64,000 nt of DNA, taken from Gallaecimonas pentaromativorans (GTDB lineage: Bacteria; Pseudomonadota; Gammaproteobacteria; Enterobacterales; Gallaecimonadaceae). The notes below the pieces were generated by a model. The model had not been told where the DNA came from, did no database searches, and worked only from the letters and a program-made list of their open reading frames with translations. The translations under genes were made by a program, and so were the position numbers. The stretch covers positions 62,001-126,000 of the forward strand of contig NZ_RJUL01000003.1 in the NCBI RefSeq assembly GCF_003751625.1, read 5' to 3'. Shown here piece by piece: positions 56,286-64,000 of the stretch (the first letter of the stretch is position 1; each line of letters begins with the position of its first letter).

Positions 56286-57360
56286 AATGGCCGATGGCCA
56301 CCAAGAGCCGCTGGCAGGTCCACACCACGGCCACCAGCGACATCACACTGCCCGCCGCCGGTAAAAAGCGGCGCCGATAACCGGGGTTAAAGCGAAAGAG
56401 CAATAGGGGGGGCAGCACCAACAGCACGATAGCCAGCTGCCCCACTTCCACCCCCAAGTTAAAGACTAAGATGGCTGGCAGCCGGGCATCGGCCGGCAGG
56501 CCAAGGGCGGCCAAGGCGCCGGCAAAGCCCATACCGTGCAGCAGGCCAAAGCCGGCGGTCATCCACAACACTTGGCGGCACCAGGGCCAAATCAGATTGA
56601 GCGCCGCCGCCAGCACCGACACCGCGATGGCCAGCTCCACCCAGGGGCCAGGCAGCAGCTCAACGCCGAGCGCCGTCAAGGTCAGGGTCACCGAATGGGC
56701 CAGGGTAAAGGCCGACACTATCCACAGCACCTGGCGCCAAACGCGCTTGCGGTTGGCCTCCACCGCCCAGCCCCGTCCCCGCGCCACCAGCACCGCCGGC
56801 AGCAGCAATGCCAGCAAAAACAGCACATGGTCGATACCGGTCCAGATATGCCAAACCCCTTGCAGCAGGTACTCGGCCAACACCCGCCACAACGGCCTTT
56901 GGCCAAGGGCCACCTCGCCCTGGCCCGGGCTTATCATGCCCGCCGGGTGCCCAGCCATGGCCAGCAGCAGCTTATGGCCCGGGGTCTTGCTAAAAAGCCG
57001 GTAATCCAAAGCAAGCGCGCCAGCCTCTGGGCAATCAAGGCGCAGCGGCAGCCATAAAAACACCTCGTTGAAATGACGCTCGGCCTGCCAGTTGCCTGTA
57101 AGGCTCAGGGCGCAGGGCTGCTCGCCTCGGCGAAAACGCAGCCCCTGGCCAACCACTGCCGCCACCGCCGCGCGGTGCTGGGTGACTTCGCCCCAGGTCA
57201 GCTGGCCATCGGCGTCGCTGTCAAGGTTAAGGCGGCTGGCCAAATCCATCAGGCTCAGCTCCAGCACCCCTTGGTTGCCGTCCAGGCGCAGAAAAGCGGT
57301 GCTGGCCTGGTGGCCCCAGGCTGGCAGGGCCAGCAACAGCAGCAATAACCAGCCTTTCAT
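56284..57360 (-). CDS. HupE/UreJ_2-family membrane protein with periplasmic EF-hand
   Basis: A 358-residue exported membrane protein. Signal peptide (1-16) is followed by a periplasmic domain of about 145 residues and then seven or so membrane helices. The helices carry family motifs GIDHVLFLLALLLP, LAHSVTLTLTALG, GLLHGMGFAGALAALG and FNLGVEVGQLA. HupE/UreJ relatives are thought to be metal permeases. The soluble part contains a perfect EF-hand loop (D47 S D A D G Q L T W G E58), so calcium binding is likely. Last gene of the DUF4331 operon, overlapping the TPR gene by four bases. Confidence 0.85.
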   Translation of the reverse strand: MKGWLLLLLLALPAWGHQASTAFLRLDGNQGVLELSLMDLASRLNLDSDADGQLTWGEVTQHRAAVAAVVGQGLRFRRGEQPCALSLTGNWQAERHFNEVFLWLPLRLDCPEAGALALDYRLFSKTPGHKLLLAMAGHPAGMISPGQGEVALGQRPLWRVLAEYLLQGVWHIWTGIDHVLFLLALLLPAVLVARGRGWAVEANRKRVWRQVLWIVSAFTLAHSVTLTLTALGVELLPGPWVELAIAVSVLAAALNLIWPWCRQVLWMTAGFGLLHGMGFAGALAALGLPADARLPAILVFNLGVEVGQLAIVLLVLPPLLLFRFNPGYRRRFLPAAGSVMSLVAVVWTCQRLLVAIGH

Positions 57361-58325
57361 TGCCCCTCCTCGACCCTGGCCAGCAGGGCTCTGTCTTTGG
57401 GTTCTTTAACCTGGCTGAGGTTTTGCTGCGCCCAGTAAAGGGCTGCCTTGGCATCAGGGGCCACCTCCAGGTAGTAACGGGCCAGCACCGCCGCATGCTG
57501 GTTGTCCTGGCGCCAACTGAGCCATTGGATGCGATCATCGAGCCGCGCCCGCCAGGGGCCGGCCGGGTCAGCCAGGGTCAGCTCAAGCAGCAAGGCATCG
57601 GCCAGGTTATTGATATCCTGCTGCCGAAAATACGCAGCCAGCGCCTGCCCTTGGCCGGTTTCGCGCATGGCCTGGGCCCACAACACCGAGGCCGGTAAGT
57701 CGAGCTGCCCGGCAAAGGGCGTCAGCCAATCAAGGGCCGCCTGCGGCGATTTGAGTTGCAGCGCCAGGTCGGCCGCCATGCTGGCCAGCCACAGCCCAAT
57801 ACCGTTCTGGGGCAAAGGAGCCTTGGCCAGCAAGGCCGATAAGCGCCGGTAGCTGTCGGCCAGATCTCCGGCATCGGCCCTGGCTTCCAGCAGGCAAGCG
57901 GCACTGATCTCAAGGGCCACCTGCCCCATCAAATGCCGACAGTGGCCCTCGGCGCGCTTAGGCTCGCCGCGCATCAAGGCCAGCCGCGCTGCCAATAGCT
58001 GGCCGCTGGGGTCCTCGGGGTGCAGCGCCAGCCAGCGCCCTAAAAAGACCCCGGCCTCCTCCAGCCGATGGCTGTGCTGCAAGAGTCTGGCCTTTTGCCA
58101 CCAGTACCAGTCGGGCTTGGGCTCGGGTAAGGCGGCAAGGGCCGCATCCAGGCGGTCCATCAAGCGCGGATTGGCGGACAAAAAGGCCTGGTCCATGGCC
58201 TCACTGATGGCCGCGCGCGTTGCCGGCAAGGGGCTGGTATCGACCTTTGCCAGCACCTCGTCGGCGGCCGGTATCCAGGCCGCCTTGGCCAGCATCGGCA
58301 AGGCGGCCAGCCACCACAGTCTCAT
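57357..58325 (-). CDS. Exported TPR-like protein of the DUF4331 operon
   Basis: A 322-residue protein with a signal peptide (MRLWWLAALPMLAKA) and a helical solenoid resembling tetratricopeptide repeats (KARLLQHSHRLEEAGVFLGRWLALHPEDPSGQLLAARLALMRGEPKRAE, and ALYWAQQNLSQ near the end). No catalytic motif. Four-base overlaps at both ends tie it to the cadherin-like lipoprotein gene upstream and the HupE-like gene downstream. Probably a periplasmic scaffold or adaptor; function unknown. Confidence 0.78.
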   Translation of the reverse strand: MRLWWLAALPMLAKAAWIPAADEVLAKVDTSPLPATRAAISEAMDQAFLSANPRLMDRLDAALAALPEPKPDWYWWQKARLLQHSHRLEEAGVFLGRWLALHPEDPSGQLLAARLALMRGEPKRAEGHCRHLMGQVALEISAACLLEARADAGDLADSYRRLSALLAKAPLPQNGIGLWLASMAADLALQLKSPQAALDWLTPFAGQLDLPASVLWAQAMRETGQGQALAAYFRQQDINNLADALLLELTLADPAGPWRARLDDRIQWLSWRQDNQHAAVLARYYLEVAPDAKAALYWAQQNLSQVKEPKDRALLARVEEGQ

Positions 58326-58801
58326 TGGCCCCCCTCCAGCAAATCGGCATATTCGGCGGTGTCGGTCACGTCCTGGGTAAAGGCCCGGCCGTTGATGGCC
58401 AGGGGCTCGGCATCCATATCCTGCATAAAGGCGGCGCGGGAATAACGGCTAAAAGCCACCTGCTGGGCGGTAATGGTGAGGTTGACGGTGGCGGTGTCGC
58501 TTTTGTCGCCGTCGCTGACGGTGAAAGAAAAGCTGTCGCTACCGGTGTAGGTGGCGGCCGGGGTGTAGCTAAAGGCGCCGCTGGCCGACAGGGTCAAGGT
58601 GCCGTTGCTGACACCGCTCGCCAGGCTAAAGCTCAGCGAGTCGCCGTTGGCGTCGCTGGCGCTTAGCCTGTCGCTAAGGGTGGTGTCGGCTTCCAGGGTA
58701 AAGTTGGCGTCCTGGGCCATGGGGGGCAGGTTGGTCTGACCGTCGCCGTCCGAGCCGCAGCCGGCCAGCACCAAGGTGAGCAGGCAGATAAAACGTTTCA
58801 T
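58322..58801 (-). CDS. Small lipoprotein with one cadherin-like domain
   Basis: A 159-residue lipoprotein (lipobox VLAGC, Cys15). One cadherin/Big_9-like repeat spans about residues 28-110 (SDRLSASDANGDSLSFSLASG, then SFSFTVSDGDKSDTATVNLTI). The tail (RAAFMQDMDAEPLAINGRAF) is unlike known domains. The repeat resembles the first domain of the large lipoprotein at 52175. Start 58801 chosen for the lipobox; the frame to 58864 overlaps the DUF4331 gene. Ten bases after DUF4331. Confidence 0.8.
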   Translation of the reverse strand: MKRFICLLTLVLAGCGSDGDGQTNLPPMAQDANFTLEADTTLSDRLSASDANGDSLSFSLASGVSNGTLTLSASGAFSYTPAATYTGSDSFSFTVSDGDKSDTATVNLTITAQQVAFSRYSRAAFMQDMDAEPLAINGRAFTQDVTDTAEYADLLEGGQ

Positions 58802-58811
58802 GACAGGCTCC

Positions 58812-60353
58812 TTAGTTGGGTGAACCGGCAACCGGGGTTTTGAGGTACGGGAACTGGCTGTCAATCATGCTGGCATCCAAAGGCGCGCCATCGGTGAAGG
58901 GTACGTTGCCCACCGGGGCATCGTCACTGGTGCAAAGGCCCAAGTCGGTATCCACCCCGCCCACCGGAATGGGGTAGCAAAGACGGCCCATCATTACCCG
59001 CAGCGCAATGTCCACCACGTCGTCACCGGGGCGGCGGCCATTGGGGAACCCAGCCAGGTCGTCACCGGCCACGCCAAAGGCCGATTGCTGCGCAGCCGCT
59101 TTGGGGGCGATGGCGGTATTGAGGCGCAGCATCTCCGACGGGGTGACGGTGGCCTGCTGGTTGACCCCGGCAAAGCCGGTCAAGAAGGCCGCCACCAGAT
59201 CGGTTCTTGGCAGGTTGCTGGGGGCCAGGTTGCTGATGCTGGTGCCAAGGGTGCTGTTCACCGCGTCACGGAACAGCAAGTCCAAAATGGCCGGCAAGGT
59301 TGGGTTGGTGACATAGGTGGCGAACTGGGCATCGTCTTTGGGTTCGGACGAGGAGAAGCGGTCTTTATCGGCCAGGCCTATCACCAGCTCATTGACCAGG
59401 GGGTTGGACAGGCGCGACACCTGTACCAGGGCCCCGCCCTGGACATTGGCTTTGGCGAAGGTGGCAGCAGGATTGAGGATCCGCGCCTGGGGCAGGCTGG
59501 CGGTGGTCCAGGCGCCAATCACGCCGTTACCGCTACCGATAATGCAGCTGATGGGCAGCTCCAGGGCCAGGGTAGTGACGTTTTTGTCTTTGAGATCGTC
59601 ATTGTCGCTGCTTTGGCTGATGCCACCGGGAAAGCCGCCACCGTCACCGGCGCCAGGGGCTGAGTCCCCTTCCACCGGCACATAGTTGACCAAGTCAAAG
59701 GTCTCGCCCAGGTTCACCACAAAGGGGTCCTTGCGTTGGCCAACGAAGACCCGGCCACTGCTGGCACAACCGGGCAGGGACACCTCGGCGATATATTGCC
59801 GGGCGTACTGGCTGTAGGCGTCAGCCGAGCCAAAGGTTTTAAGGCCAACAAAGTCGTAAGGCTTGGTGAAATCCCCCAACTGGGTGCGGTTGCCGCTGCG
59901 CTGGGCACCGGTAACCAGGCTCAGGCTGTAGCTTTCATGGAAGTTAAGGGCGGCGGTGTTGCCGCTGGCCAGGGCGCCCACGTGTTTGAGGGGCACCGCC
60001 ACCGACTGGTCGCCAATGGGCAGGGTGACGGCGGGGGTGCTTTCGGCAAAGCGGAACTCAAAGGTTAAGTCTTCAACGGCGTCGCCATCGTTATCAATCT
60101 TGATGGCGTAGACCGCCTTGGGATCCAGGGTGAAGTAGTTGGGGCCGCCGTAGGCATCTTGCAGCGGAAGGTAGTTGGCAAGCAGGGTGACAAAGCCTTC
60201 CCGGCCCGACTCATAACTGCGAAAGACATAAAAATCGGTGGAGTCCAGGGCCGGCATCCGGCTGATGGCCGGGGCTTCGCGGTGGCTGGAGGCCTGGCTG
60301 GCGCTTGCCGCCAGGCCCAGAGCCAAAGCGAGTGCAACGGAGCTGACTTTCAT
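58812..60353 (-). CDS. DUF4331 exported protein
   Basis: A 513-residue exported protein (signal peptide MKVSSVALALALGLAASASQA). The mature start SSHREAPAISRMPALDSTDFYVFRSYESG is the hallmark of DUF4331. Other marks are TLDPKAVYAIKIDNDGD, NPLVNELVIGLADKDRFSSSEPKDD and FPNGRRPGDDVVDIALR. Family function is unknown. It is the first gene of a four-gene operon ending in the HupE-like protein and lies directly downstream of the ECF sigma/anti-sigma genes, with a candidate ECF promoter in the 80-bp gap. Confidence 0.87.
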   Translation of the reverse strand: MKVSSVALALALGLAASASQASSHREAPAISRMPALDSTDFYVFRSYESGREGFVTLLANYLPLQDAYGGPNYFTLDPKAVYAIKIDNDGDAVEDLTFEFRFAESTPAVTLPIGDQSVAVPLKHVGALASGNTAALNFHESYSLSLVTGAQRSGNRTQLGDFTKPYDFVGLKTFGSADAYSQYARQYIAEVSLPGCASSGRVFVGQRKDPFVVNLGETFDLVNYVPVEGDSAPGAGDGGGFPGGISQSSDNDDLKDKNVTTLALELPISCIIGSGNGVIGAWTTASLPQARILNPAATFAKANVQGGALVQVSRLSNPLVNELVIGLADKDRFSSSEPKDDAQFATYVTNPTLPAILDLLFRDAVNSTLGTSISNLAPSNLPRTDLVAAFLTGFAGVNQQATVTPSEMLRLNTAIAPKAAAQQSAFGVAGDDLAGFPNGRRPGDDVVDIALRVMMGRLCYPIPVGGVDTDLGLCTSDDAPVGNVPFTDGAPLDASMIDSQFPYLKTPVAGSPN

Positions 60354-60385
60354 GACAGTGTCCTTGTTTGGATGAAGGTTCCTGT

Positions 60386-60417
60386 CTTAAACGCCCCGGT
60401 TGCCGCATCGGATGCAT
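60386..60417 (-). promoter_or_regulatory. Candidate ECF-sigma promoter of the DUF4331 operon
   Basis: On the minus strand ATGCATCC (60410-60417), 16 bases, CGTTTAAG (60386-60393). It has the same boxes and spacing as at 14752-14783 before the CHRD gene. Predicted leader about 27 bases. Confidence 0.5.
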
Positions 60418-60433
60418 ATTTTTTACAACTTTT

Positions 60434-61090
60434 TCACAACACCACCAGTTGGCTCAGGTAAAGCACCGGCCCTGTGGGTTGGCCTGTGGGAGAGCCGCCC
60501 ACAGGTTCAAGGCTCACCGCCAATTGCTTGCCACTGTAGGACGATGGCCAGGCCAGGGTGCGGCTGCCCGCCTGCGGCAATAACCCCAACGACAATGGCC
60601 CACTGGTGCTGCTGACCAACCACAGCTGGTAATCTTTGTCGGGATTGGCCACCTCACCCAGCGCTTTTACCTGCAATTGCTGGCCTTGGCGTTTCACCGC
60701 CCACAAGGGTTGCGATTGACCGCCCTGGATCACCGCCACCTGAGGCGAGAGGGGCGCACCGGGTTTGGCCCATTGCCAAGTCAGCAGCACCGCCAACACG
60801 ATGGCGGCGGCAGCCATCCACCAACTGGGCCGCGGGGCACTGTTGGCAGCGGGGGCGATTTGGTGCTGCAAGCGCTGCCAAACCCGCTCTGGCGGGGAAA
60901 GCTCAGGCACCAGTTCGTAACAGGGCGCCAGCCGCTGCTCCCAGTAAACCAGGGCCTGGCGGGCGCCTTTTTCGCTTACCAGCAGGGTTTCGAAGCGGTC
61001 CCTAGCCCGGCCACGCAAGGTGCCCAGGAAGTAGTGCCCCGCCAACAGCTGGATCAGTTCTGGATTTCGGTATCTTTGGTTTGCAGGCAT
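60434..61090 (-). CDS. Anti-sigma factor, RskA type
   Basis: A 218-residue inner-membrane protein. The cytoplasmic N-terminal helical region (LLAGHYFLGTLRGRARDRFETLL, then PPERVWQRLQHQI) should hold the sigma factor. One membrane helix follows (WWMAAAAIVLAVLLTWQW, about residues 89-106). The periplasmic C-terminal domain is RskA-like, with DYQLWLVSSTSGPLSLGLLP and LAVSLEPVGGSPTGQPTGPVLY. No zinc HxxxCxxC motif is present. It overlaps the sigma gene by 37 bases, typical of cognate pairs. Confidence 0.85.
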   Translation of the reverse strand: MPANQRYRNPELIQLLAGHYFLGTLRGRARDRFETLLVSEKGARQALVYWEQRLAPCYELVPELSPPERVWQRLQHQIAPAANSAPRPSWWMAAAAIVLAVLLTWQWAKPGAPLSPQVAVIQGGQSQPLWAVKRQGQQLQVKALGEVANPDKDYQLWLVSSTSGPLSLGLLPQAGSRTLAWPSSYSGKQLAVSLEPVGGSPTGQPTGPVLYLSQLVVL

Positions 61091-61617
61091 TGTTGTAGTC
61101 TCATCAGGCCTCGGCGGATCCAGCTTTTTACTGTGCCCAGGGGCTGGTCCATGCGCTCGGTGATCTCCAGGTGGCTAAAGCCGTGAAAAAACGCCAGCCA
61201 CAAGCTGCGGCGCTGGCGCTCGGCCAGTTGCCCCAGGCATTCATTGATATGGGCTTTAAGTTCCTGGTGCTGCCATTGCTCGCTTTGCTCCGGCGCGCCG
61301 CTGGCTAGCCAGTCTTGCTCTATTGGCACTTCACCATGGCGCTTCTCGGCGCGCAGCGCGTCCAGGCAGCGATACCGGGCAATGGCCATCAGCCAGCTCA
61401 TCACCGTGCCCAACTCAGGCTGGTAACGTTCTGCCTGGTGCCAGATCTTCAGATAGGTGTCTTGCATCAGATCGTCGGCGCGGGCCCCCGGCCCCACCAT
61501 GGACACGCAAAGCCCGTAAACCTTGCCAGAGGTGATGCGGTAAAAGTGGGAAAACGCCGCCTTGTCCTTGCGGACGATGCCGGCCATTAACTGCGGCAAA
61601 CTGGTGTTTTCTTGCAT
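61054..61617 (-). CDS. ECF RNA polymerase sigma factor
   Basis: A 187-residue group IV sigma factor. Region 2 includes FSHFYRITSGKVYGLCVSMVGPGARADDLMQDTYLKIWHQAERYQP and MSWLMAIARYRCLDALR. Region 4 includes LAERQRRSLWLAFFHGFSHLEITERMDQPLGTVKSWIRRGLMRLQ. With the RskA-type partner it resembles the SigK group. Predicted targets are the adjacent DUF4331 operon and the CHRD gene, based on a shared promoter motif. Confidence 0.92.
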   Translation of the reverse strand: MQENTSLPQLMAGIVRKDKAAFSHFYRITSGKVYGLCVSMVGPGARADDLMQDTYLKIWHQAERYQPELGTVMSWLMAIARYRCLDALRAEKRHGEVPIEQDWLASGAPEQSEQWQHQELKAHINECLGQLAERQRRSLWLAFFHGFSHLEITERMDQPLGTVKSWIRRGLMRLQQCLQTKDTEIQN

Positions 61618-61703
61618 AAGGGTTCCTTGCTGTTGGCCATATGAGCCTAGTTGCCTTCAACTCGAACAACCAACATCTTGATTACAAAAGAATCACCAGG
61701 CGG

Positions 61704-61733
61704 CCTACGGTTAAGACCCAACAATGGTTTACA
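61704..61733 (-). promoter_or_regulatory. Possible autoregulatory promoter of the ECF sigma gene
   Basis: On the minus strand TGTAAACC (61726-61733), 16 bases, CGTAGG (61704-61709). Spacing equals that of the two GCATCC-N16-CGTTT sites, but the boxes differ. Low confidence. Confidence 0.25.
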
Positions 61734-61785
61734 GCCAGGTAACATTTGAGGGAGCATATCGGCAATCAGCCCTGTCTATCGCCCC

Positions 61786-62733
61786 ATGAACCCAGAACAA
61801 CTTCGCCAAGAAATCGCCCAGCTGCGCCGGGAAAACGCCCGCTTAAAGCGCCTTGCCGCCGACACCAAGGAAAAGCTCGATGCCGCTCTGGACGGCACTG
61901 GCCTGTGCCTTTGGCAGCAGCATGTGCCCAGCGGCAAGCTGGTGATCTTCAACCGCCGCTGGGGCGCCATGCTGGGTTTTGAGCCCAAGGAGCTTAACGC
62001 CCACTTTGATGTCTGGCGCGACCGCCTGCACCCGGACGACCGCGACCAGGTGCTGGCCGCCTTTCAAAGCCACCTCGATGGCGACAGCCCCTTTTACCAG
62101 GTCATGCACCGGATGCTGGGCAAAGACGGCACCGTCACCTGGGTGCTGGACCGGGGCCGAGTGGTGGAGCGGGATGAAAACGGCAAGCCTCTGCGGGTAA
62201 TGGGTACCCATATCGACATCACCAAGGAAAAGGAATACGAGCTCAAACTCGCGGAGCTTGCCCATCAAGACCCGCTCACCGGCCTTGCTAACCGCAGCGC
62301 CCTGGCCAAGGACTTTGCCAGGCTCAAGGCCGCCGGCCCGCTGTGCCTTGCCTTTATCGACCTTGACGACTTCAAGACGGTGAACGATAACCTCGGCCAC
62401 CGCAGCGGCGACGAGCTCTTGATACAACTCACCGAGCGGTTACTGGCCTTGCTGCCAGAAGACGTGTGCCTGGGCCGGATAGGAGGCGATGAGTTTGTGA
62501 TGCTGTTGCCCCTGGACGCCGCCAGCCCCGCCCTTGAAACACTGGCCCAGCACTGCATCGACGCCCTGGAGCCACCTTTTGAGCTGGATAACGGCCAGGC
62601 GCGGGTTGGCATGTCCATCGGCATCGAAAGGGTGACGGCGGATGACAGCTTCAACGAAGTGATGGTCAGAGCCGATCTGGCCATGTATCAGGTCAAAAAG
62701 GCCGGCAAGCACGGCTTTCAGTGCAACCGCTGA
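61786..62733 (+). CDS. PAS-GGDEF diguanylate cyclase
   Basis: A 315-residue cytoplasmic protein: a short coiled coil (RQEIAQLRRENARLKRL), a PAS domain (about 33-150; VIFNRRWGAMLGFEPKEL and GTHIDITKEKEYE), and a GGDEF domain. The latter has DPLTGLANRSAL, FIDLDDFKTVNDNLGH and the active-site RIGGDEFVMLLP near residue 233. No RxxD inhibitory site precedes GGDEF, so feedback control by c-di-GMP is unlikely. Divergent from the ECF sigma gene, sharing a 168-bp intergenic region. Confidence 0.9.
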   Translation: MNPEQLRQEIAQLRRENARLKRLAADTKEKLDAALDGTGLCLWQQHVPSGKLVIFNRRWGAMLGFEPKELNAHFDVWRDRLHPDDRDQVLAAFQSHLDGDSPFYQVMHRMLGKDGTVTWVLDRGRVVERDENGKPLRVMGTHIDITKEKEYELKLAELAHQDPLTGLANRSALAKDFARLKAAGPLCLAFIDLDDFKTVNDNLGHRSGDELLIQLTERLLALLPEDVCLGRIGGDEFVMLLPLDAASPALETLAQHCIDALEPPFELDNGQARVGMSIGIERVTADDSFNEVMVRADLAMYQVKKAGKHGFQCNR

Positions 62734-62871
62734 GGCTGGCGATATCCGCCAAAATGCGGCAACAACCACAACCCCAGATTAAGCGTCGCAAGAAAAACAA
62801 AGTAAAAACAAAACATTAACAGCTGGCACGGGCATTGCTCTGATACCTTCTTTTTGCGAAAAGGACGTCCC

Positions 62872-64000
62872 ATGAGCCTGCCACTTATCGCCCTCGCTTT
62901 AACCCTCACCGCCGAGCCGCCTCTAGAGCTGCGCATGGACCACTTCATTGACAACCTGCGCCAGGACTTTGCGGTGCGCTCAGGCATGGCGGTGGTGATG
63001 GTCAAGGGCGATAAGGTGATATACCGGGGCAACTTCGGCTATGCCGACATTGCCGCCCAAAAGGCGGTGACAGACGACACCCGCTTTTATATCGCCTCCA
63101 TCACCAAACCGCTGTTTACCCTGGCCTGGTTGCAGGCCAAAGGCCCGCAGAGCCTCAACAGCACCCTAGCCGAGCAGTTCCCGGCCATTCCCTTTGCCCC
63201 AGCCATTGAGGCAGATAAAGTCACCGTCAAGGAGTTACTGACCCACAGCGCCGGGCTCAGTGGCGACTTGCTGGAAAACGCCGTAGCCATTACCGGCCTG
63301 CACGACCAGCCCCGGCGCCGCCAGATGCTGAGCCTGCTGACAGTCAACCCGCAGGCGCCCCGTGGCCAGTTCCAGTACACCAACCTGGGTTACGACATTT
63401 TGGGCGAGGCCCTTAGTCCCGACTGGCAGCAGGTGCTCACCGACCAGGTGCTTCGCCCCCTTGGCATGACCCACACCAGCGCCTCGGTACCGGCCGAGGC
63501 GGCCCTGCCCTATTCCTTTTTCAGCGCCCAGCGTTACCAGCCCCTTTACCTGAAAAAGACCCAACAGACCCTGCACCCGGCCGGCGGCGTTTTTGCCACC
63601 AGCGGCGATATGGCCAAGCTGTTGGCGGCAGAACTTAACCAGGGCCGGATTGATGGCCGCCAGGCCCTGCCGGCCGGCATCATCGCCCTGAGCCAAACCC
63701 CGGCGGTCAGCCTTGAGGCAAAAAGAGGCGACTTTGCCCGCACCGCCTACGCCCTTGGCTGGTATGTGGGCCAGTACAAGGGCCATCGCACCTACCACCA
63801 TTTCGGCAGTTTTGACGGCTTTCGCCCACATCTGTCTTTTATGCCCGGCGCCGGGCTTGGCTTGGTTATTCTCGATAACGAGAGCGAGCTTAACGACAAG
63901 CTCACCGACCTTATCGCCGATTACGGCTACGGCCTGATGCTGGGCGAGGCGCACCTCGATGCCCGCCTTGGCCAACGCCAGCAGGCCCTTAAGGCCATGG
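62872..64000 (+). CDS. Serine beta-lactamase-family hydrolase (3' end beyond window)
   Basis: The frame opens at ATG 62872 (AAGGA upstream) and is still open at the window edge after 376 codons. It begins with a short hydrophobic, probably exported N-terminus (MSLPLIALALTLTA). It carries the class C/penicillin-binding motifs SITK (Ser76, Lys79), YTN (Tyr169, Asn171) and HFG (310-312), plus ELLTHSAGLSGDL and LHPAGGVFATSGDMAKLL. This is a beta-lactamase-fold peptidase or esterase; the HxG rather than KTG motif argues against a classical beta-lactamase. Substrate unknown. Confidence 0.88.
   Translation, partial: MSLPLIALALTLTAEPPLELRMDHFIDNLRQDFAVRSGMAVVMVKGDKVIYRGNFGYADIAAQKAVTDDTRFYIASITKPLFTLAWLQAKGPQSLNSTLAEQFPAIPFAPAIEADKVTVKELLTHSAGLSGDLLENAVAITGLHDQPRRRQMLSLLTVNPQAPRGQFQYTNLGYDILGEALSPDWQQVLTDQVLRPLGMTHTSASVPAEAALPYSFFSAQRYQPLYLKKTQQTLHPAGGVFATSGDMAKLLAAELNQGRIDGRQALPAGIIALSQTPAVSLEAKRGDFARTAYALGWYVGQYKGHRTYHHFGSFDGFRPHLSFMPGAGLGLVILDNESELNDKLTDLIADYGYGLMLGEAHLDARLGQRQQALKAM

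Overview
The window (64 kb, GC-rich) is a piece of a gammaproteobacterial chromosome. The blocks rpsB-tsf-pyrH-frr-uppS-cdsA-dxr-rseP-bamA, map-glnD-dapD and yqcA-truC-yqcC/csrB/syd-queF all have enteric, Vibrio or Shewanella-like order. The long-form DapD, short NAD-type isocitrate dehydrogenase, FlgP/FlgT genes and DUF3549/DUF3301 pair suggest a marine, Alteromonadales-like relative (Gallaecimonas would fit). The genus is an inference. No phage, IS, CRISPR, rRNA or tRNA was seen.

Layout. 1-10.1 kb: minus-strand translation, nucleotide, isoprenoid, phospholipid and outer-membrane biogenesis genes, cut by terminators after rpsB, tsf and frr. 10.1-15.4 kb: map, glnD, dapD and a secreted CHRD protein. 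15.4-19.6 kb: ptsG with yqcA-truC-yqcC, facing DUF3549-DUF3301. 19.65-21.1 kb: a 1.5 kb stretch without protein genes that reads as three tandem minus-strand CsrB-type small RNAs, each with its own sigma70-like promoter, terminator and distal UvrY/GacA-type box. 21.2-25.7 kb: small conserved proteins, syd, queF and an M61 peptidase. 25.8-32.3 kb: a TPR/degenerate-GGDEF protein, a diguanylate cyclase, ppnN, xni and an SDR. 32.3-37 kb: S9 peptidase, icd and tapT. 37-44.1 kb: a BaeSR-like two-component system with a MacAB-OMF efflux operon. 44.2-47.2 kb: flgH-flgP-flgT plus an unknown protein. 47.2-51 kb: cfa, a TetR regulator and an MFS-PlsC fusion. 51.1-56.2 kb: a membrane regulator with unusual wHTH-TM-receiver order, a large lipoprotein and an M49-like metallohydrolase. 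56.3-61.6 kb: an ECF sigma/anti-sigma pair followed by DUF4331, a cadherin-like lipoprotein, a TPR protein and a HupE/UreJ-like membrane protein. 61.8-64 kb: a PAS-GGDEF protein and a serine beta-lactamase-family gene that runs off the end.

The two strongest leads are the triple csrB array, a multi-copy output of the BarA/UvrY-Csr circuit, and a possible ECF regulon. The DUF4331 operon and the CHRD gene 46 kb away share the motif GCATCC-N16-CGTTT in front of their starts. The ECF sigma/anti-sigma operon lies directly upstream of DUF4331.
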